Source: an uncultured Ruminiclostridium sp. (GTDB lineage Bacteria; Bacillota; Clostridia; Oscillospirales; Ruminococcaceae). From it: 64,000 nucleotides of DNA. Every line of letters begins with the position of its first letter. Position 1 is the stretch's first letter. Location: NCBI GenBank assembly GCA_947623915.1, contig CANQIB010000008.1, positions 1 to 64,000 on the forward strand. The letters are read 5' to 3'. Positions 1-10,694 of this stretch are shown here, one piece after another. The notes below the pieces were generated by a model. The model did no database searches, was not told the DNA's origin, and saw only the letters and a list, made by a program, of their open reading frames with translations. The translations under genes and the position numbers were made by a program.

Positions 1-75
1 CCTCCTTAGCTCAGTCGGTAGAGCGCGTGACTGTTAATCACGATGCCGTTGGTTCAAGTCCAACAGGGGGAGCCA
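1..75 (+). tRNA. tRNA-Asn (GTT)
   Basis: Cloverleaf with D-stem GCTC at 9-12, anticodon loop CTGTTAA giving GTT, T-arm GTTGG/CCAAC and encoded CCA at 73-75. U8 and A9 fall at bases 7 and 8, so the first acceptor base lies just outside the window and the gene is cut by one nucleotide. Confidence 0.96.
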
Positions 76-84
76 AACCGAACA

Positions 85-128
85 AATACGAACAAATACG
101 GGGATACCGATTTGTTCGTATTTTTTTT
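85..128 (+). terminator. Intrinsic terminator after tRNA-Asn
   Basis: A 13-bp perfect stem (85-97 with 110-122, arms AATACGAACAAAT and ATTTGTTCGTATT) is followed by a run of T ending at 128. It lies 10 nt past the tRNA end. Confidence 0.9.
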
Positions 129-171
129 GGTAGACCAGTGTTCGGATCGGTAGTTTACCTTTAAAAGATCT

Positions 172-206
172 CGCCCGTGGCTGAAAGGCTGCGGGCGGAT
201 TTTTTT
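172..206 (+). terminator. Second terminator-like hairpin
   Basis: CGCCCG (172-177) pairs with CGGGCG (192-197) and is followed by GGATTTTTTT. It may be a back-up terminator for the tRNA transcript. Bases 207-414 hold no gene, only AT-rich sequence before the cas promoter. Confidence 0.6.
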
Positions 207-414
207 AGTGAAATAAAATCGGCATTCTCGGACGGTGGTTTAAGTCCTGTGAATTTTTTCATGAGGTGAAAAATTTTTTGAGAATAAATCGGCTCTCAAT
301 CAACTTCCATTCGTCATTCGAGAAGATGACCTCTAAAATCGACCTCCATTGTAATAAAATCGCTTTGTGTTGGTGCTTATTTACACCGGCACAAGCATTT
401 TTTATTTTATAGTG

Positions 415-443
415 TTTACATTTACAGAATTTAGTGCTATAAT
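415..443 (+). promoter_or_regulatory. Promoter of the cas interference operon
   Basis: -35 TTTACA at 415-420 and -10 TATAAT at 438-443, spacer exactly 17 nt. It lies 33 nt upstream of the cas3 start codon. Confidence 0.8.
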
Positions 444-475
444 ATTAAAAAATATATTTTTTGTGAGGAGTGGGT

Positions 476-2668
476 ATGACGTATTATTCGAGGTCGGAAA
501 ACAGTTTCGGAGAGAAGGAATTATTAGAAGTACATTTACGAAAAACCGCCGCTCTGGCTCGACAGTTTGCCGAATCGTTCGGAGAGGGGGACTGCGGGGA
601 AATTCTCGGTTTGTTTCATGACGCGGGAAAGGCGTCGAAAAAGTTTCAGGATGTTCTTGAGCATAAAGACCACGGAAAAAATCACGAAGCCTGCGGAGCG
701 TTTTTCCTTTGGAGAAATAACCATAAACTTCTCGCACGAGTTGTTTATGCGCATCATAAAGGTATTGACCCGGATATTGAGGACAGACTTTTGGACTCGT
801 ATAAAACCGAAAATTCCAAAGATAAAACAGGCAGAATATTTGCGGTTTCGGGTGTGGAGGAATACAAAGCTGCGTTTGATTTCCTTAAAAACAAGATCGG
901 AATTCCTAATTTTCGGATAAAAATGATAGAAGAAAACAGTTCATTTTATAAAAATCTGCCTCGTATGCTGCACACCAGAATGTTGCTTTCCTGCCTTGCC
1001 GACGCGGATTATTCTGCGTCTGCAACTCACAAGGAAGAGGAATATATAGAAAGATCTACTGATGAAAAAATAAATCCGGGGATGATATTTGAAAATCTTG
1101 AAAAATACCGTGCGGAAATAATTAAGAATTCAAACTCCGATCCCGAATTGAACAATATCCGCGACAGCGTCTACCGAGACTGCGTTGCCGCAGCGGAAAA
1201 AGAAAGCGGGGTGTTTACGCTTACCGCACCTACGGGGACGGGGAAAACTCTCGCGCTTTTGGGATTTGCCGCAAAGCACGCCGCAAAATATCAAAAGGAG
1301 CGAATTATCTTCGTTCTGCCGTTTTTGTCGATAATCGGTCAGAACGCAAAAATATACCGCGAGATCTGCGGAAACGTTCTGGAAGCGCACAGTATGAGCA
1401 ACTATGACGAGCAAACGAAACTTTTTGCGGAAAGATGGACGTCGCCCGTTATTGTAACGACTTCCGTTAAATTTTTTGAAACGCTGTTTAAGAGAATGCC
1501 CGCGGATATCAGATTTTTGCACAGCATGGCAAACAGCGTTATAGTGTTTGACGAGGCGCAGAGCCTTCCTGCGGAGCTTATGGGAACAAGTATGGAATCG
1601 CTGAATTCGCTTTGTGAAATGTTTCGCTGTACGGTAGTTTTGTCTACTGCAACACAGCCTGCGTTGGATTTAAGAAAAGATATCAATTACGACCCGACGG
1701 AAATAATTTCCGAGCCTCGGACGCTTTATGAAAAAACACGGCGCGTAAATGTTGAATGGAACATTTCAGAGCCAACGGATCTTGAAACTATCGCCAAAGA
1801 AATGTCACACGAGCAAAGCACCTGCTGCGTCGTGAACAGGAAAGACCATTCTCATAAGCTGTTTTCTCTGCTGAAAGAGCGCACGGACGACTGCTTTTAT
1901 ATTTCAACGGATATGTGTAAAGCACACCGCGCAAAAGTGATCGAGGAAATAATTCGACGTCAGAAAAACGGACTGTCGTGCCGACTGGTTTCGACCTCGT
2001 GCATCGAGGCGGGAGTAGATCTTGATTTTGACGTGATGTACAGAGCGTTAGCGCCGCTTGATTCAATGATCCAGTGCGCCGGACGCTGCAACAGAAACGG
2101 CAAAACAAACGGGAAAATGACGGTATTTATTCCGAACGAGGAAAAGTTGTATCCTTCGCCGTTTTACGGGAACGCCGCGAACTGCGTCCGTGTAATTTCC
2201 GCGCGTCACAACATAGACATCAACGATCCCGATCATATAAGGGAATACTATGCCGAGCTTTTTAAGGACTGTGCCGAGGATAAAGACAAGCTGGTAAACG
2301 CCGTAAACAATTTTGATTTTGAGGAAACCGAAAAGCAGTATAAATTGATCGGAAAGACGGGCGTTAATGTTCTTGTGCCGTTTGAGGGTGAACGCAAATT
2401 GTTTGACGAGCTGTATAAAGAAGCCACAGAGCGAGGCGTTACCAAATCTTGGATAAAGCGCGCCGCGCCGATAACCGTGACAAGCTATAATGCGGAAAAA
2501 TTGTCGGATATCGGCGAGCGTCCCGCGGCGCTTGTCACAAGCCGAGGGAAAATAGAGACGAACGATTGGTTCATTCTTTCGGATGAAAAATTTTACAAAA
2601 AAGACGAGGGTCTTGTCTTTGACAATGACAGCAGTCTTGATTTTATTATTCAGGAGGTGGAAACTTGA
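476..2668 (+). CDS. cas3: CRISPR-associated nuclease-helicase Cas3 (type I-C)
   Basis: Effector nuclease of type I interference: recruited by target-bound Cascade, it nicks, unwinds and degrades the displaced strand. The 730-aa product has an N-terminal HD nuclease domain (LFHDAGK near residue 48, AHHKG near 93) and an SF2 helicase with Walker A TAPTGTGKT near 250, DEAQ near 359, STAT near 391 and motif VI QCAGRCNRNGK near 533. All catalytic motifs are intact. An in-frame GTG at 470 overlaps the GAGGAG ribosome site at 465-470, so ATG 476 is chosen. First gene of the cas3-cas5c-cas8c-cas7c operon; it overlaps cas5c by 4 nt. Confidence 0.96.
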   Translation: MTYYSRSENSFGEKELLEVHLRKTAALARQFAESFGEGDCGEILGLFHDAGKASKKFQDVLEHKDHGKNHEACGAFFLWRNNHKLLARVVYAHHKGIDPDIEDRLLDSYKTENSKDKTGRIFAVSGVEEYKAAFDFLKNKIGIPNFRIKMIEENSSFYKNLPRMLHTRMLLSCLADADYSASATHKEEEYIERSTDEKINPGMIFENLEKYRAEIIKNSNSDPELNNIRDSVYRDCVAAAEKESGVFTLTAPTGTGKTLALLGFAAKHAAKYQKERIIFVLPFLSIIGQNAKIYREICGNVLEAHSMSNYDEQTKLFAERWTSPVIVTTSVKFFETLFKRMPADIRFLHSMANSVIVFDEAQSLPAELMGTSMESLNSLCEMFRCTVVLSTATQPALDLRKDINYDPTEIISEPRTLYEKTRRVNVEWNISEPTDLETIAKEMSHEQSTCCVVNRKDHSHKLFSLLKERTDDCFYISTDMCKAHRAKVIEEIIRRQKNGLSCRLVSTSCIEAGVDLDFDVMYRALAPLDSMIQCAGRCNRNGKTNGKMTVFIPNEEKLYPSPFYGNAANCVRVISARHNIDINDPDHIREYYAELFKDCAEDKDKLVNAVNNFDFEETEKQYKLIGKTGVNVLVPFEGERKLFDELYKEATERGVTKSWIKRAAPITVTSYNAEKLSDIGERPAALVTSRGKIETNDWFILSDEKFYKKDEGLVFDNDSSLDFIIQEVET

Positions 2669-3327
2669 AAGAAATAAAAGTTGAGGTCTGGGGAGATTTT
2701 GCGTGTTTTTCCCGACCTGAGAGCAAGGTAGAACGGCTCAGTTACCCCGTGATAACGCCGTCGGCGGCGAGAGGGGTTCTGGCGTCGATCTACTCTAAGC
2801 CGGTTGAATTTTATTGGCAAGTCAAAAAGATCGAAGTGTTAAAGCCGATACGATTCACGAGCTTCAAGCGCAACGAGGTGATAAATTCCAAAATCGGAAC
2901 TACTCTTTCTCCGATGCTTGTCGAGGATGACCGCACCCAGCGCCAGAGCGTAGTTTTGAAGGATGTCCGCTATCGAATTACGGCGGAGATCGTAAAACGA
3001 AAGGATTTTTCGGGTACGCTTGAACAGCTTTACGTTCAGGCGAAAAAACGCATTGACCACGGAAAATGCTTTTGCCAGCCGTCGCTTGGTCTGCGCGAGT
3101 TTGTTTGTTATTTTGACAATCCGAGCGACCTTCAGCCGATTAACGAGAGCATGGATCTCGGTCTTATGCTGTATGACGTTTTTGACCTCGATGTTTCAAA
3201 GGTCACAAAGAACGCAGAGCCTTATGTGACGCTGTTTCGTGCGAAGATGGAAAACGGCGTGATAAACGTTCCCGATTTTCATGATGAAAGCGTTTTACGC
3301 CCTGAGGGAGGTGGAAACAATGCTTGA
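2665..3327 (+). CDS. cas5c: Cas5c (Cas5d), crRNA-processing Cascade subunit
   Basis: In type I-C systems, which lack Cas6, Cas5c cuts the precursor RNA in the repeat hairpin and caps the 5' handle of the crRNA. The 220-aa protein has the Cas5 RAMP start (WGDFACFSRPESKVERLSYP) and the GKCFCQPSLGLREF block that follows the catalytic helix in this family. I could not confidently place the Lys-His pair described for Bacillus halodurans Cas5d just before that block. Translation starts at TTG 2665, 6 nt after AGGAGGT, overlapping the cas3 stop, which indicates translational coupling. Confidence 0.93.
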   Translation: MKEIKVEVWGDFACFSRPESKVERLSYPVITPSAARGVLASIYSKPVEFYWQVKKIEVLKPIRFTSFKRNEVINSKIGTTLSPMLVEDDRTQRQSVVLKDVRYRITAEIVKRKDFSGTLEQLYVQAKKRIDHGKCFCQPSLGLREFVCYFDNPSDLQPINESMDLGLMLYDVFDLDVSKVTKNAEPYVTLFRAKMENGVINVPDFHDESVLRPEGGGNNA

Positions 3328-5143
3328 AGAACTGTATAAATACGCGGTGGACAACGGCATTACGGCACGTCCGGGGTTTAAGGAAAAAGGTGTAAAGTAT
3401 TACATATCTTTCGATGTAAACGGCAGTTTCGTCGGATTTGACGCTGCCGAGGACGGCAAAAAGGCAACTTGTCCCGATATGGGCAGCGCGGCGCAAAGCA
3501 CCTCGAAAAGCAATATCATCGCCGAGAAGGCGGATATCGTTTTAAATCTTCCCGATAAAGACGGGAAATTTCCTCGGCAGGCAAAACATGATTTTTATAT
3601 GTCTGCAATGCGGGAAATAGCAGGGTTTAGTTCTGCTTTCGCGAAAGTGGTGAATTCTCTTGAAGAACAGCGGGAGACTATTATTTCAAATATTCCGACC
3701 AAGAAATTTAAACACGGCGATCTGATAAGCATAAAATTCGACGGCAACCCTTTGGAGAACGACCCGTGTTATTTTGACTGGTGGGAGGAATTCCGCGCCC
3801 GCAATAAGGAAAAGAAAACCGCATCGAAACCGAAAAAAGGGCAGAGCGGAAAAGTACGCTGCTTTATAACGGGAGAACTTACCGAGCCTGTGCGTACTGC
3901 TCCGAAGTTTTCGGGTTTGTTAAGCGTTGGCGGTCACACAAGCGGCGACACGATAATCGGCTTTGATAAAGACGCGTATTGCTCTTACGGATTTACTCAA
4001 GCTGCAAACGCCGCGGTGTCCGATGAGGCAATAACCGCCGTAAACGCCGCGCTAAATCAGCTTTTAAGCGAATCGAAGTCATTTGGAGCGGTAAAGGGCG
4101 ATAACAAGGATAACAAAAGATCCAACATTCTTGCGGGAGCCAAAAATATACATTGGTACAGCGGTTCGGTCGAAAATGATATTCTGGAAGTGCTGGATTT
4201 TGATTTTGGATTTTCGTCTGACAGCGATGAACAAAGCGAGCCCGATGAAAAGCAATCCGACAACGCTCGCGTTCGGAAAATGTTCGACAGCATTTTTAAG
4301 GGAGAATGTCCCGAAGAACCGAAAAACAGATATTATATGATGTCGTTAAGCGGCGTAAACGGCAGAGTAATGGTGCGAAGCTATGACGAAGGCACCTACG
4401 GGGAACTTTTCAACAGCATAAAGCAGTGGTATGAAGACTTGTCTTTGTGTGGAAAACGTTATCCGAAAATGTTTACGATTTACACGAGGCTTGTGTCTTA
4501 CAGCACGTCGGGCGGAAAGTTTTCCGAACGAATCAATAAAGAACTTTCGGGAATTTCGCCGAGAATAATTTACGCGATAACGCATAACACCGAGTTGCCC
4601 GACACGGTCGCCGCAAAGACTATAAGTTACATTCGTCACGATATGTACAACTCGTCCGACGATGAAAAGCACAAGCGGAAAAATATAGACAGGGTGTCCT
4701 GCCAGATACTGAAAGTTTGGCTTAACAGAAAATACAGAAATCAGAACAAGGAGGAATATTTGATTATGGAAAACTTAAACCCCGATAGCCCGTCCAAGGC
4801 TTATCAGCTCGGAAGAATGATAGCGGTCTACGCGGCTATTCAGAACAAGGCGCTCGGAGACGTCAATGCGGGTGTTGTAGAGCGATATTTTACGTCTGCC
4901 TGCACCTCGCCCGCTCTCGTGTTCGGGAAACTCGCGATGCTGTCTCAGCACCACCTTTCAAAGCTCGGTCAGGAGCAAAAGGGAAGCGAGGTGTATTTTG
5001 ACAAGATGTTAAGTGATATCGCGTCAAAAATCGGCAATTCTCTGCCGAAAACCTTTACACTTGAACAGCAGTCGGAATTCGCTCTGGGTTATTATGCTCA
5101 GAACGAGGAAATATACAAGAAAAAAACAGTAACGGAGGAATAA
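3320..5143 (+). CDS. cas8c: Cas8c (Csd1), large subunit of type I-C Cascade
   Basis: Large Cascade subunit, responsible for PAM recognition and for recruiting Cas3; in type I-C an internal start in this gene also yields the small subunit Cas11c. The 607-aa product begins MLEELYKYAVDNG and carries the family core DKDAYCSYGF around residue 215. ATG 3320 follows GAGGGAGGTGG, so a longer in-frame version from 3281 is rejected. The gene overlaps the cas5c end by 8 nt. An internal start for Cas11c would lie in the 3' third; an in-frame ATG at 4767 (MENLNPDSPSKAYQLGR) preceded by AAGGAGGAA is a good candidate. Confidence 0.94.
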   Translation: MLEELYKYAVDNGITARPGFKEKGVKYYISFDVNGSFVGFDAAEDGKKATCPDMGSAAQSTSKSNIIAEKADIVLNLPDKDGKFPRQAKHDFYMSAMREIAGFSSAFAKVVNSLEEQRETIISNIPTKKFKHGDLISIKFDGNPLENDPCYFDWWEEFRARNKEKKTASKPKKGQSGKVRCFITGELTEPVRTAPKFSGLLSVGGHTSGDTIIGFDKDAYCSYGFTQAANAAVSDEAITAVNAALNQLLSESKSFGAVKGDNKDNKRSNILAGAKNIHWYSGSVENDILEVLDFDFGFSSDSDEQSEPDEKQSDNARVRKMFDSIFKGECPEEPKNRYYMMSLSGVNGRVMVRSYDEGTYGELFNSIKQWYEDLSLCGKRYPKMFTIYTRLVSYSTSGGKFSERINKELSGISPRIIYAITHNTELPDTVAAKTISYIRHDMYNSSDDEKHKRKNIDRVSCQILKVWLNRKYRNQNKEEYLIMENLNPDSPSKAYQLGRMIAVYAAIQNKALGDVNAGVVERYFTSACTSPALVFGKLAMLSQHHLSKLGQEQKGSEVYFDKMLSDIASKIGNSLPKTFTLEQQSEFALGYYAQNEEIYKKKTVTEE

Positions 5144-5147
5144 GAAA

Positions 5148-6140
5148 ATGGCTATTGAAAACAGATACGAATTCATGTTCTACATTCAGTGTGTGAACGG
5201 CAATCCCAACGGCGACCCCGACATGGGGAATTCGCCCCGCGTAGATTCTCAGGATATGCACGGTTACATAACCGACGGCGCAATAAAACGCCGTATCAGA
5301 AATTATATCCAGGTGGCTTATCCCGAAGACGAGGGAATGAGCATAATCATGCAGAATGCTACAAACCTCAACAAGTTTATCGCAAAATCAAAATCGCTTG
5401 CGGGCGTCGAAATGGGGGCAAAGGACAAGGAAAGCCTTTACAAGTCGCGCAGAAAAGCCTGTGAACTGTTTTATGACGTGAGAACTTTCGGCGGAGTGCT
5501 TTCAACAGGACCCAACGCGGGACAAGTGCGCGGGCCCGTGCAGATCACGTTTGCGAAGTCGGTAGATCCTATTCTGCCGCTTGATATTTCCATTACCAGA
5601 ATGAGTAAAACGGAAGATGTAAAGGGCGCAGAATCGTATGAGGATTATGAAAAAGCCGAAGCTGCCACGGACGAGGAAAAACTTCGCACAATGGGCAGAA
5701 AGCAGCTTATTCCGTATGGACTTTATGAGGCAAGAGGATTTGTAAGCGCAAATCTTGCCGAAGAAACGGGATTTGACGACAAGGATCTGAAGATACTTTT
5801 CGAGGCGATACTCAATATGTATGAACACGACCGTTCCGCAAGCAAGGGCGAAATGTCGGTTATAACGCCCCTGATAATTTTCAAGCATATCGGCACGGAC
5901 AGCGATCCTAATCAGCGTAAGCGTCAGTGCAGGCTTGGCTGCGCGCCTGCCCATAGATTGTTTGAACTTGTGAGCGTTTCGAGAAATCCTGAAATTGAAT
6001 TTGCGAGATATTATACGGACTATGAATTCAAAATCAGAACAGACAGCGTTCCGAGTGGTGTTGAAGTAGGATTTCTGACAGATCCTTACAGCGAGATACA
6101 ATGGAATAAAATTCCGGCAAATTGTGATCTGTTCAAGTAA
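5148..6140 (+). CDS. cas7c: Cas7c (Csd2), Cascade backbone subunit
   Basis: RAMP protein that polymerises along the crRNA to form the backbone of the type I-C effector. The 330-aa product starts with the Csd2 signature CVNGNPNGDPDMGNSPR near residue 16 and has the GPVQITFAKSVDPI block near 130. The start follows GGAGGAATAAGAAA 4 nt after the cas8c stop. Last gene before the CRISPR leader; no terminator separates it from the array, so some read-through into the array is possible. Confidence 0.95.
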   Translation: MAIENRYEFMFYIQCVNGNPNGDPDMGNSPRVDSQDMHGYITDGAIKRRIRNYIQVAYPEDEGMSIIMQNATNLNKFIAKSKSLAGVEMGAKDKESLYKSRRKACELFYDVRTFGGVLSTGPNAGQVRGPVQITFAKSVDPILPLDISITRMSKTEDVKGAESYEDYEKAEAATDEEKLRTMGRKQLIPYGLYEARGFVSANLAEETGFDDKDLKILFEAILNMYEHDRSASKGEMSVITPLIIFKHIGTDSDPNQRKRQCRLGCAPAHRLFELVSVSRNPEIEFARYYTDYEFKIRTDSVPSGVEVGFLTDPYSEIQWNKIPANCDLFK

Positions 6141-6318
6141 CAGATCCTTGCGCAGACCTCAATGGGCTGTAAAACCCCAATAGGTTCGCGCAGAAAAAAG
6201 TTGCATTTTTAAAATTTTTCATTGAGAAAATGTAATATTTTCTGCAATTTTATCAAATTAGTAGTGAATTTTGCCTTATATCTAGGTTAAGAGTAATGAA
6301 AATTTGTATATTTTTGCA
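6141..6318 (+). promoter_or_regulatory. CRISPR leader
   Basis: 178 nt of non-coding, strongly AT-rich DNA between cas7c and the first repeat. It contains an inverted repeat GCGCAGACCT (6150-6159) / AGGTTCGCGC (6182-6191) around TGGGCTGTAAAACCCCA, a layout I recall from other type I-C leaders, and a second dyad AGAAAAT/ATTTTCT at 6225-6243. I see no unambiguous -35/-10 pair. Being at the undegraded end of the array, it should be the acquisition end. Confidence 0.75.
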
Positions 6319-9300
6319 GATACCCCCCTCGCGGGGGTATGACTTGAAACTGTGATACCGAGATTTACCGCGCACTGGCTGCGGATACCCCCCTCGCGGG
6401 GGTATGACTTGAAACTGCACCCGTATAAACTGCATTACCGGCCTTGTACGATACCCCCCTCGCGGGGGTATGACTTGAAACAACGTGGATGCGGATACTG
6501 TATCGGAAATACCGGATACCCCCCTCGCGGGGGTATGACTTGAAACTCCAACGTAGGCACAGCAAACGCCGCAAAGTTGGATACCCCCCTCGCGGGGGTA
6601 TGACTTGAAACCACGATCTCCTCGTAGTAGCGATCCTGCTCCCGCGATACCCCCCTCGCGGGGGTATGACTTGAAACCTGCCGGTCCGCAGGGCGCGACG
6701 GGCGCAGCCGGATACCCCCCTCGCGGGGGTATGACTTGAAACATAAGTTCCGGCCGGCGTGCCGGCGGGGACTTCGGGATACCCCCCTCGCGGGGGTATG
6801 ACTTGAAACAACATTCCTCCGGGGTAGGACTTCTGGAGGATTGATACCCCCCTCGCGGGGGTATGACTTGAAACACTTTTACACAAGTTGCAGAAGCCGC
6901 CCAGTATGATACCCCCCTCGCGGGGGTATGACTTGAAACCACCAGCGAATCGGTAATTCCTGTGGCGTATGCGATACCCCCCTCGCGGGGGTATGACTTG
7001 AAACTGCTCCGCGAGGAATGGTAAAATTCAACTTTGCGGATACCCCCCTCGCGGGGGTATGACTTGAAACTTTCTCCACCTCGGTGATGTACAACGCGTC
7101 CGAGATACCCCCCTCGCGGGGGTATGACTTGAAACGAGATATTCCCGTAGTCCCTCTCGCAGGACGGCGATACCCCCCTCGCGGGGGTATGACTTGAAAC
7201 AAAAGAGCCTTAGAGTTGCAAAGCGCCGGAGTTAAGATACCCCCCTCGCGGGGGTATGACTTGAAACAACGGGCAGCTGATCAGCCATAGCGTAGAGCAT
7301 AGGATACCCCCCTCGCGGGGGTATGACTTGAAACTACAACGACGAGAAGATGGCGCACCACATCATCGAGATACCCCCCTCGCGGGGGTATGACTTGAAA
7401 CTCGGCGAGCGCCTGCGAGGGCTGAGAAGCGAGCGGATACCCCCCTCGCGGGGGTATGACTTGAAACTACCGATGTACCGTTGCGGGCAACGCGTCGGCG
7501 GCTGATACCCCCCTCGCGGGGGTATGACTTGAAACATCTACCACGTTTTTACCCCATGGTTTCAGCAGGATACCCCCCTCGCGGGGGTATGACTTGAAAC
7601 TGTATCATCCACGGCGGGCAAGAAATCCGGCACTGATACCCCCCTCGCGGGGGTATGACTTGAAACCCATTCCATCAGAAGCGATCCCGTATCGTCCACG
7701 GATACCCCCCTCGCGGGGGTATGACTTGAAACATGGTAAACTCCAATCTCTCACCATTCGCCGTGAGATACCCCCCTCGCGGGGGTATGACTTGAAACTT
7801 GGTATTAGACAATGTCGCAACGCGATTACTGGGATACCCCCCTCGCGGGGGTATGACTTGAAACATCCTCGTCTTATCCCGACCCTGTTGAAAGGGTGGA
7901 TACCCCCCTCGCGGGGGTATGACTTGAAACAAGCTCTTTTACCGATAAATCAATCATCGTCAAAGATACCCCCCTCGCGGGGGTATGACTTGAAACACCC
8001 CCGTATTTTTAGCAATACTTGCTATTGCGTGATACCCCCCTCGCGGGGGTATGACTTGAAACAAAGTGGATTTTTACACTCGCTTTAAACCAGTTCAGAT
8101 ACCCCCCTCGCGGGGGTATGACTTGAAACAATGATACCGCTTGCGCCACCTAAAGCACTAGACAGATACCCCCCTCGCGGGGGTATGACTTGAAACCCAA
8201 GCGGTAATTTCTGATTTCCTTAAATCGTTCAGATACCCCCCTCGCGGGGGTATGACTTGAAACACATATCGACTATCAAACAGTTGCTGCGCCAGCTGAT
8301 ACCCCCCTCGCGGGGGTATGACTTGAAACCTGTACAAGATGAAACAATGTACATATCCGGCGGGATACCCCCCTCGCGGGGGTATGACTTGAAACAAGGT
8401 CGTTGCAAGTGCTCTTTCCGAATTGTTTGATACCCCCCTCGCGGGGGTATGACTTGAAACAAAATATAACAGAAGGAGAGATAATGCTATGATGATACCC
8501 CCCTCGCGGGGGTATGACTTGAAACAAATGAACAAATGTATGTAAATGTGCCATGGACCGATACCCCCCTCGCGGGGGTATGACTTGAAACCTCCATGCC
8601 GCGGCGGATATTCTGCGACAAGTTCGGATACCCCCCTCGCGGGGGTATGACTTGAAACCACAGCGTCGTCATCTCACCGATCGAACGACACGATACCCCC
8701 CTCGCGGGGGTATGACTTGAAACAACATAGCCCAGCGATAACCGTCGCCGAGGTGATGATACCCCCCTCGCGGGGGTATGACTTGAAACTTCAACGAATA
8801 TCAAGGTATCATTGGAAGATTAGATACCCCCCTCGCGGGGGTATGACTTGAAACACTAAATTAGGCAGTAAATGGAATAACAGCGCTGATACCCCCCTCG
8901 CGGGGGTATGACTTGAAACTTTCATCGACTGCTTACTCTCTATGCGGATTTTAGATACCCCCCTCGCGGGGGTATGACTTGAAACAATCGCCCTTGCGAT
9001 AACTGCCGGAATGGGAATGATACCCCCCTCGCGGGGGTATGACTTGAAACCTCGTCGTCGAGGTCGAGCGTCTTGCCCGTGGTGATACCCCCCTCGCGGG
9101 GGTATGACTTGAAACCTTTACTTCCTGCTTGACGGGGTCTTTCAGCTCTGGATACCCCCCTCGCGGGGGTATGACTTGAAACTCAACTTTTTTTGCGGAT
9201 TTTTCCGACTCCTTTAGATACCCCCCTCGCGGGGGTATGACTTGAAACAAAATGATTTCGGTTAGCGCGGCTTTTAAGGCTGTGATACCCCCCTCGCGGG

Positions 9301-10694
9301 GGTATGACTTGAAACTTAAGTCCGTGCCTCTTGATCCGCTTGATGAAAGATACCCCCCTCGCGGGGGTATGACTTGAAACAAGATAATCGTTGAATTTAT
9401 CAATGGATTTTTTCGATACCCCCCTCGCGGGGGTATGACTTGAAACTTTGTTCGACGTGACAACTCCGCTGTCAGCATCGTGATACCCCCCTCGCGGGGG
9501 TATGACTTGAAACCCGGAGGGCGCGAGGAAAACGGCGGTGCCGAGCAGATACCCCCCTCGCGGGGGTATGACTTGAAACAAGTCGACGCTCAAATTCAAG
9601 ATGGACGCGAAGCGATACCCCCCTCGCGGGGGTATGACTTGAAACTCAGCATATCTACGTTAGACCTTTTCCAAGCTCACGGATACCCCCCTCGCGGGGG
9701 TATGACTTGAAACATGTCATTTCGCCATGGTCCGGGCATCGCGGAGGGATACCCCCCTCGCGGGGGTATGACTTGAAACTTCGTCAACGTCCTGGATCCC
9801 AAGACGCACAAAAAGGATACCCCCCTCGCGGGGGTATGACTTGAAACCAGTACGCGATATTTCTCCGCCCACTCCGAGACGATACCCCCCTCGCGGGGGT
9901 ATGACTTGAAACATAATTGCCAGCGCCGCTCCGCCGAGGATCGCCCGATACCCCCCTCGCGGGGGTATGACTTGAAACCCTTTACGGTCTGCTTTTCAGG
10001 CCGACCTCCTGCGGATACCCCCCTCGCGGGGGTATGACTTGAAACAAGGCGTCCGACATCGTCGGTGCCTCCGCTGGGATACCCCCCCTCGCGGGGGTAT
10101 GACTTGAAACATCCAAGTAGAGTACCCCCCCCCGCGTAAAATTTCGGATACCCCCCTCGCGGGGGTATGACTTGAAACCTGAACGTGTCAAAGCGTCGGG
10201 TCTGAAACCTTTTGATACCCCCCTCGCGGGGGTATGACTTGAAACAGAGTTTTTTTCTTCGAGCCACTCGGTCTGCCTCGATACCCCCCTCGCGGGGGTA
10301 TGACTTGAAACACTCATTACACCGTCGAGGGCGCGAATATGGAGGATACCCCCCTCGCGGGGGTATGACTTGAAACAACAGCAAGAGCGCGAGCAAAGAC
10401 GACACAGAGGATACCCCCCTCGCGGGGGTATGACTTGAAACGTTCAGGTATCGTAATTGATCGTAGGCGGTAACGGATACCCCCCTCGCGGGGGTATGAC
10501 TTGAAACAAGGCAATAGCTCAAACGATGTATGCAGAATGCCGGGATACCCCCCTCGCGGGGGTATGACTTGAAACGGTGTCCGATACATAGTACAGCGGT
10601 CGGAGCCTAGATACCCCCCTCGCGGGGATATGACTTGAAACATGCCGAGCAAACAGATAGATGAGGAAATGACCGGGATACCCCCCTCGCGGGG
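6319..10694 (+). CRISPR. Type I-C CRISPR array, 67 repeats and 66 spacers
   Basis: Repeat unit of 32 bp, starting GATACCCCCC, with a CCCCC/GGGGG hairpin around TCGC and ending in TTGAAAC, the usual 3' handle of I-C repeats. First repeat 6319-6350, then every 65-68 bp; spacers are 33-37 nt. Sixty-four repeats looked identical by eye. Repeat 58 (10078-10110) has one extra C, repeat 66 (10610-10641) has a G-to-A change at 10628, and repeat 67 (10677-10694) keeps only the first 18 nt. Degeneracy at the right end together with the TTGAAAC orientation gives transcription left to right. Open frames through the array (repeating FKSYPREGGI or IPPSRGYDLK) are artefacts. I saw no duplicated spacers. Confidence 0.99.

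Noticed and set aside
470-478. GTG 470 as the cas3 start
   Set aside because: It overlaps the GAGGAG ribosome site; ATG 476 has proper spacing.
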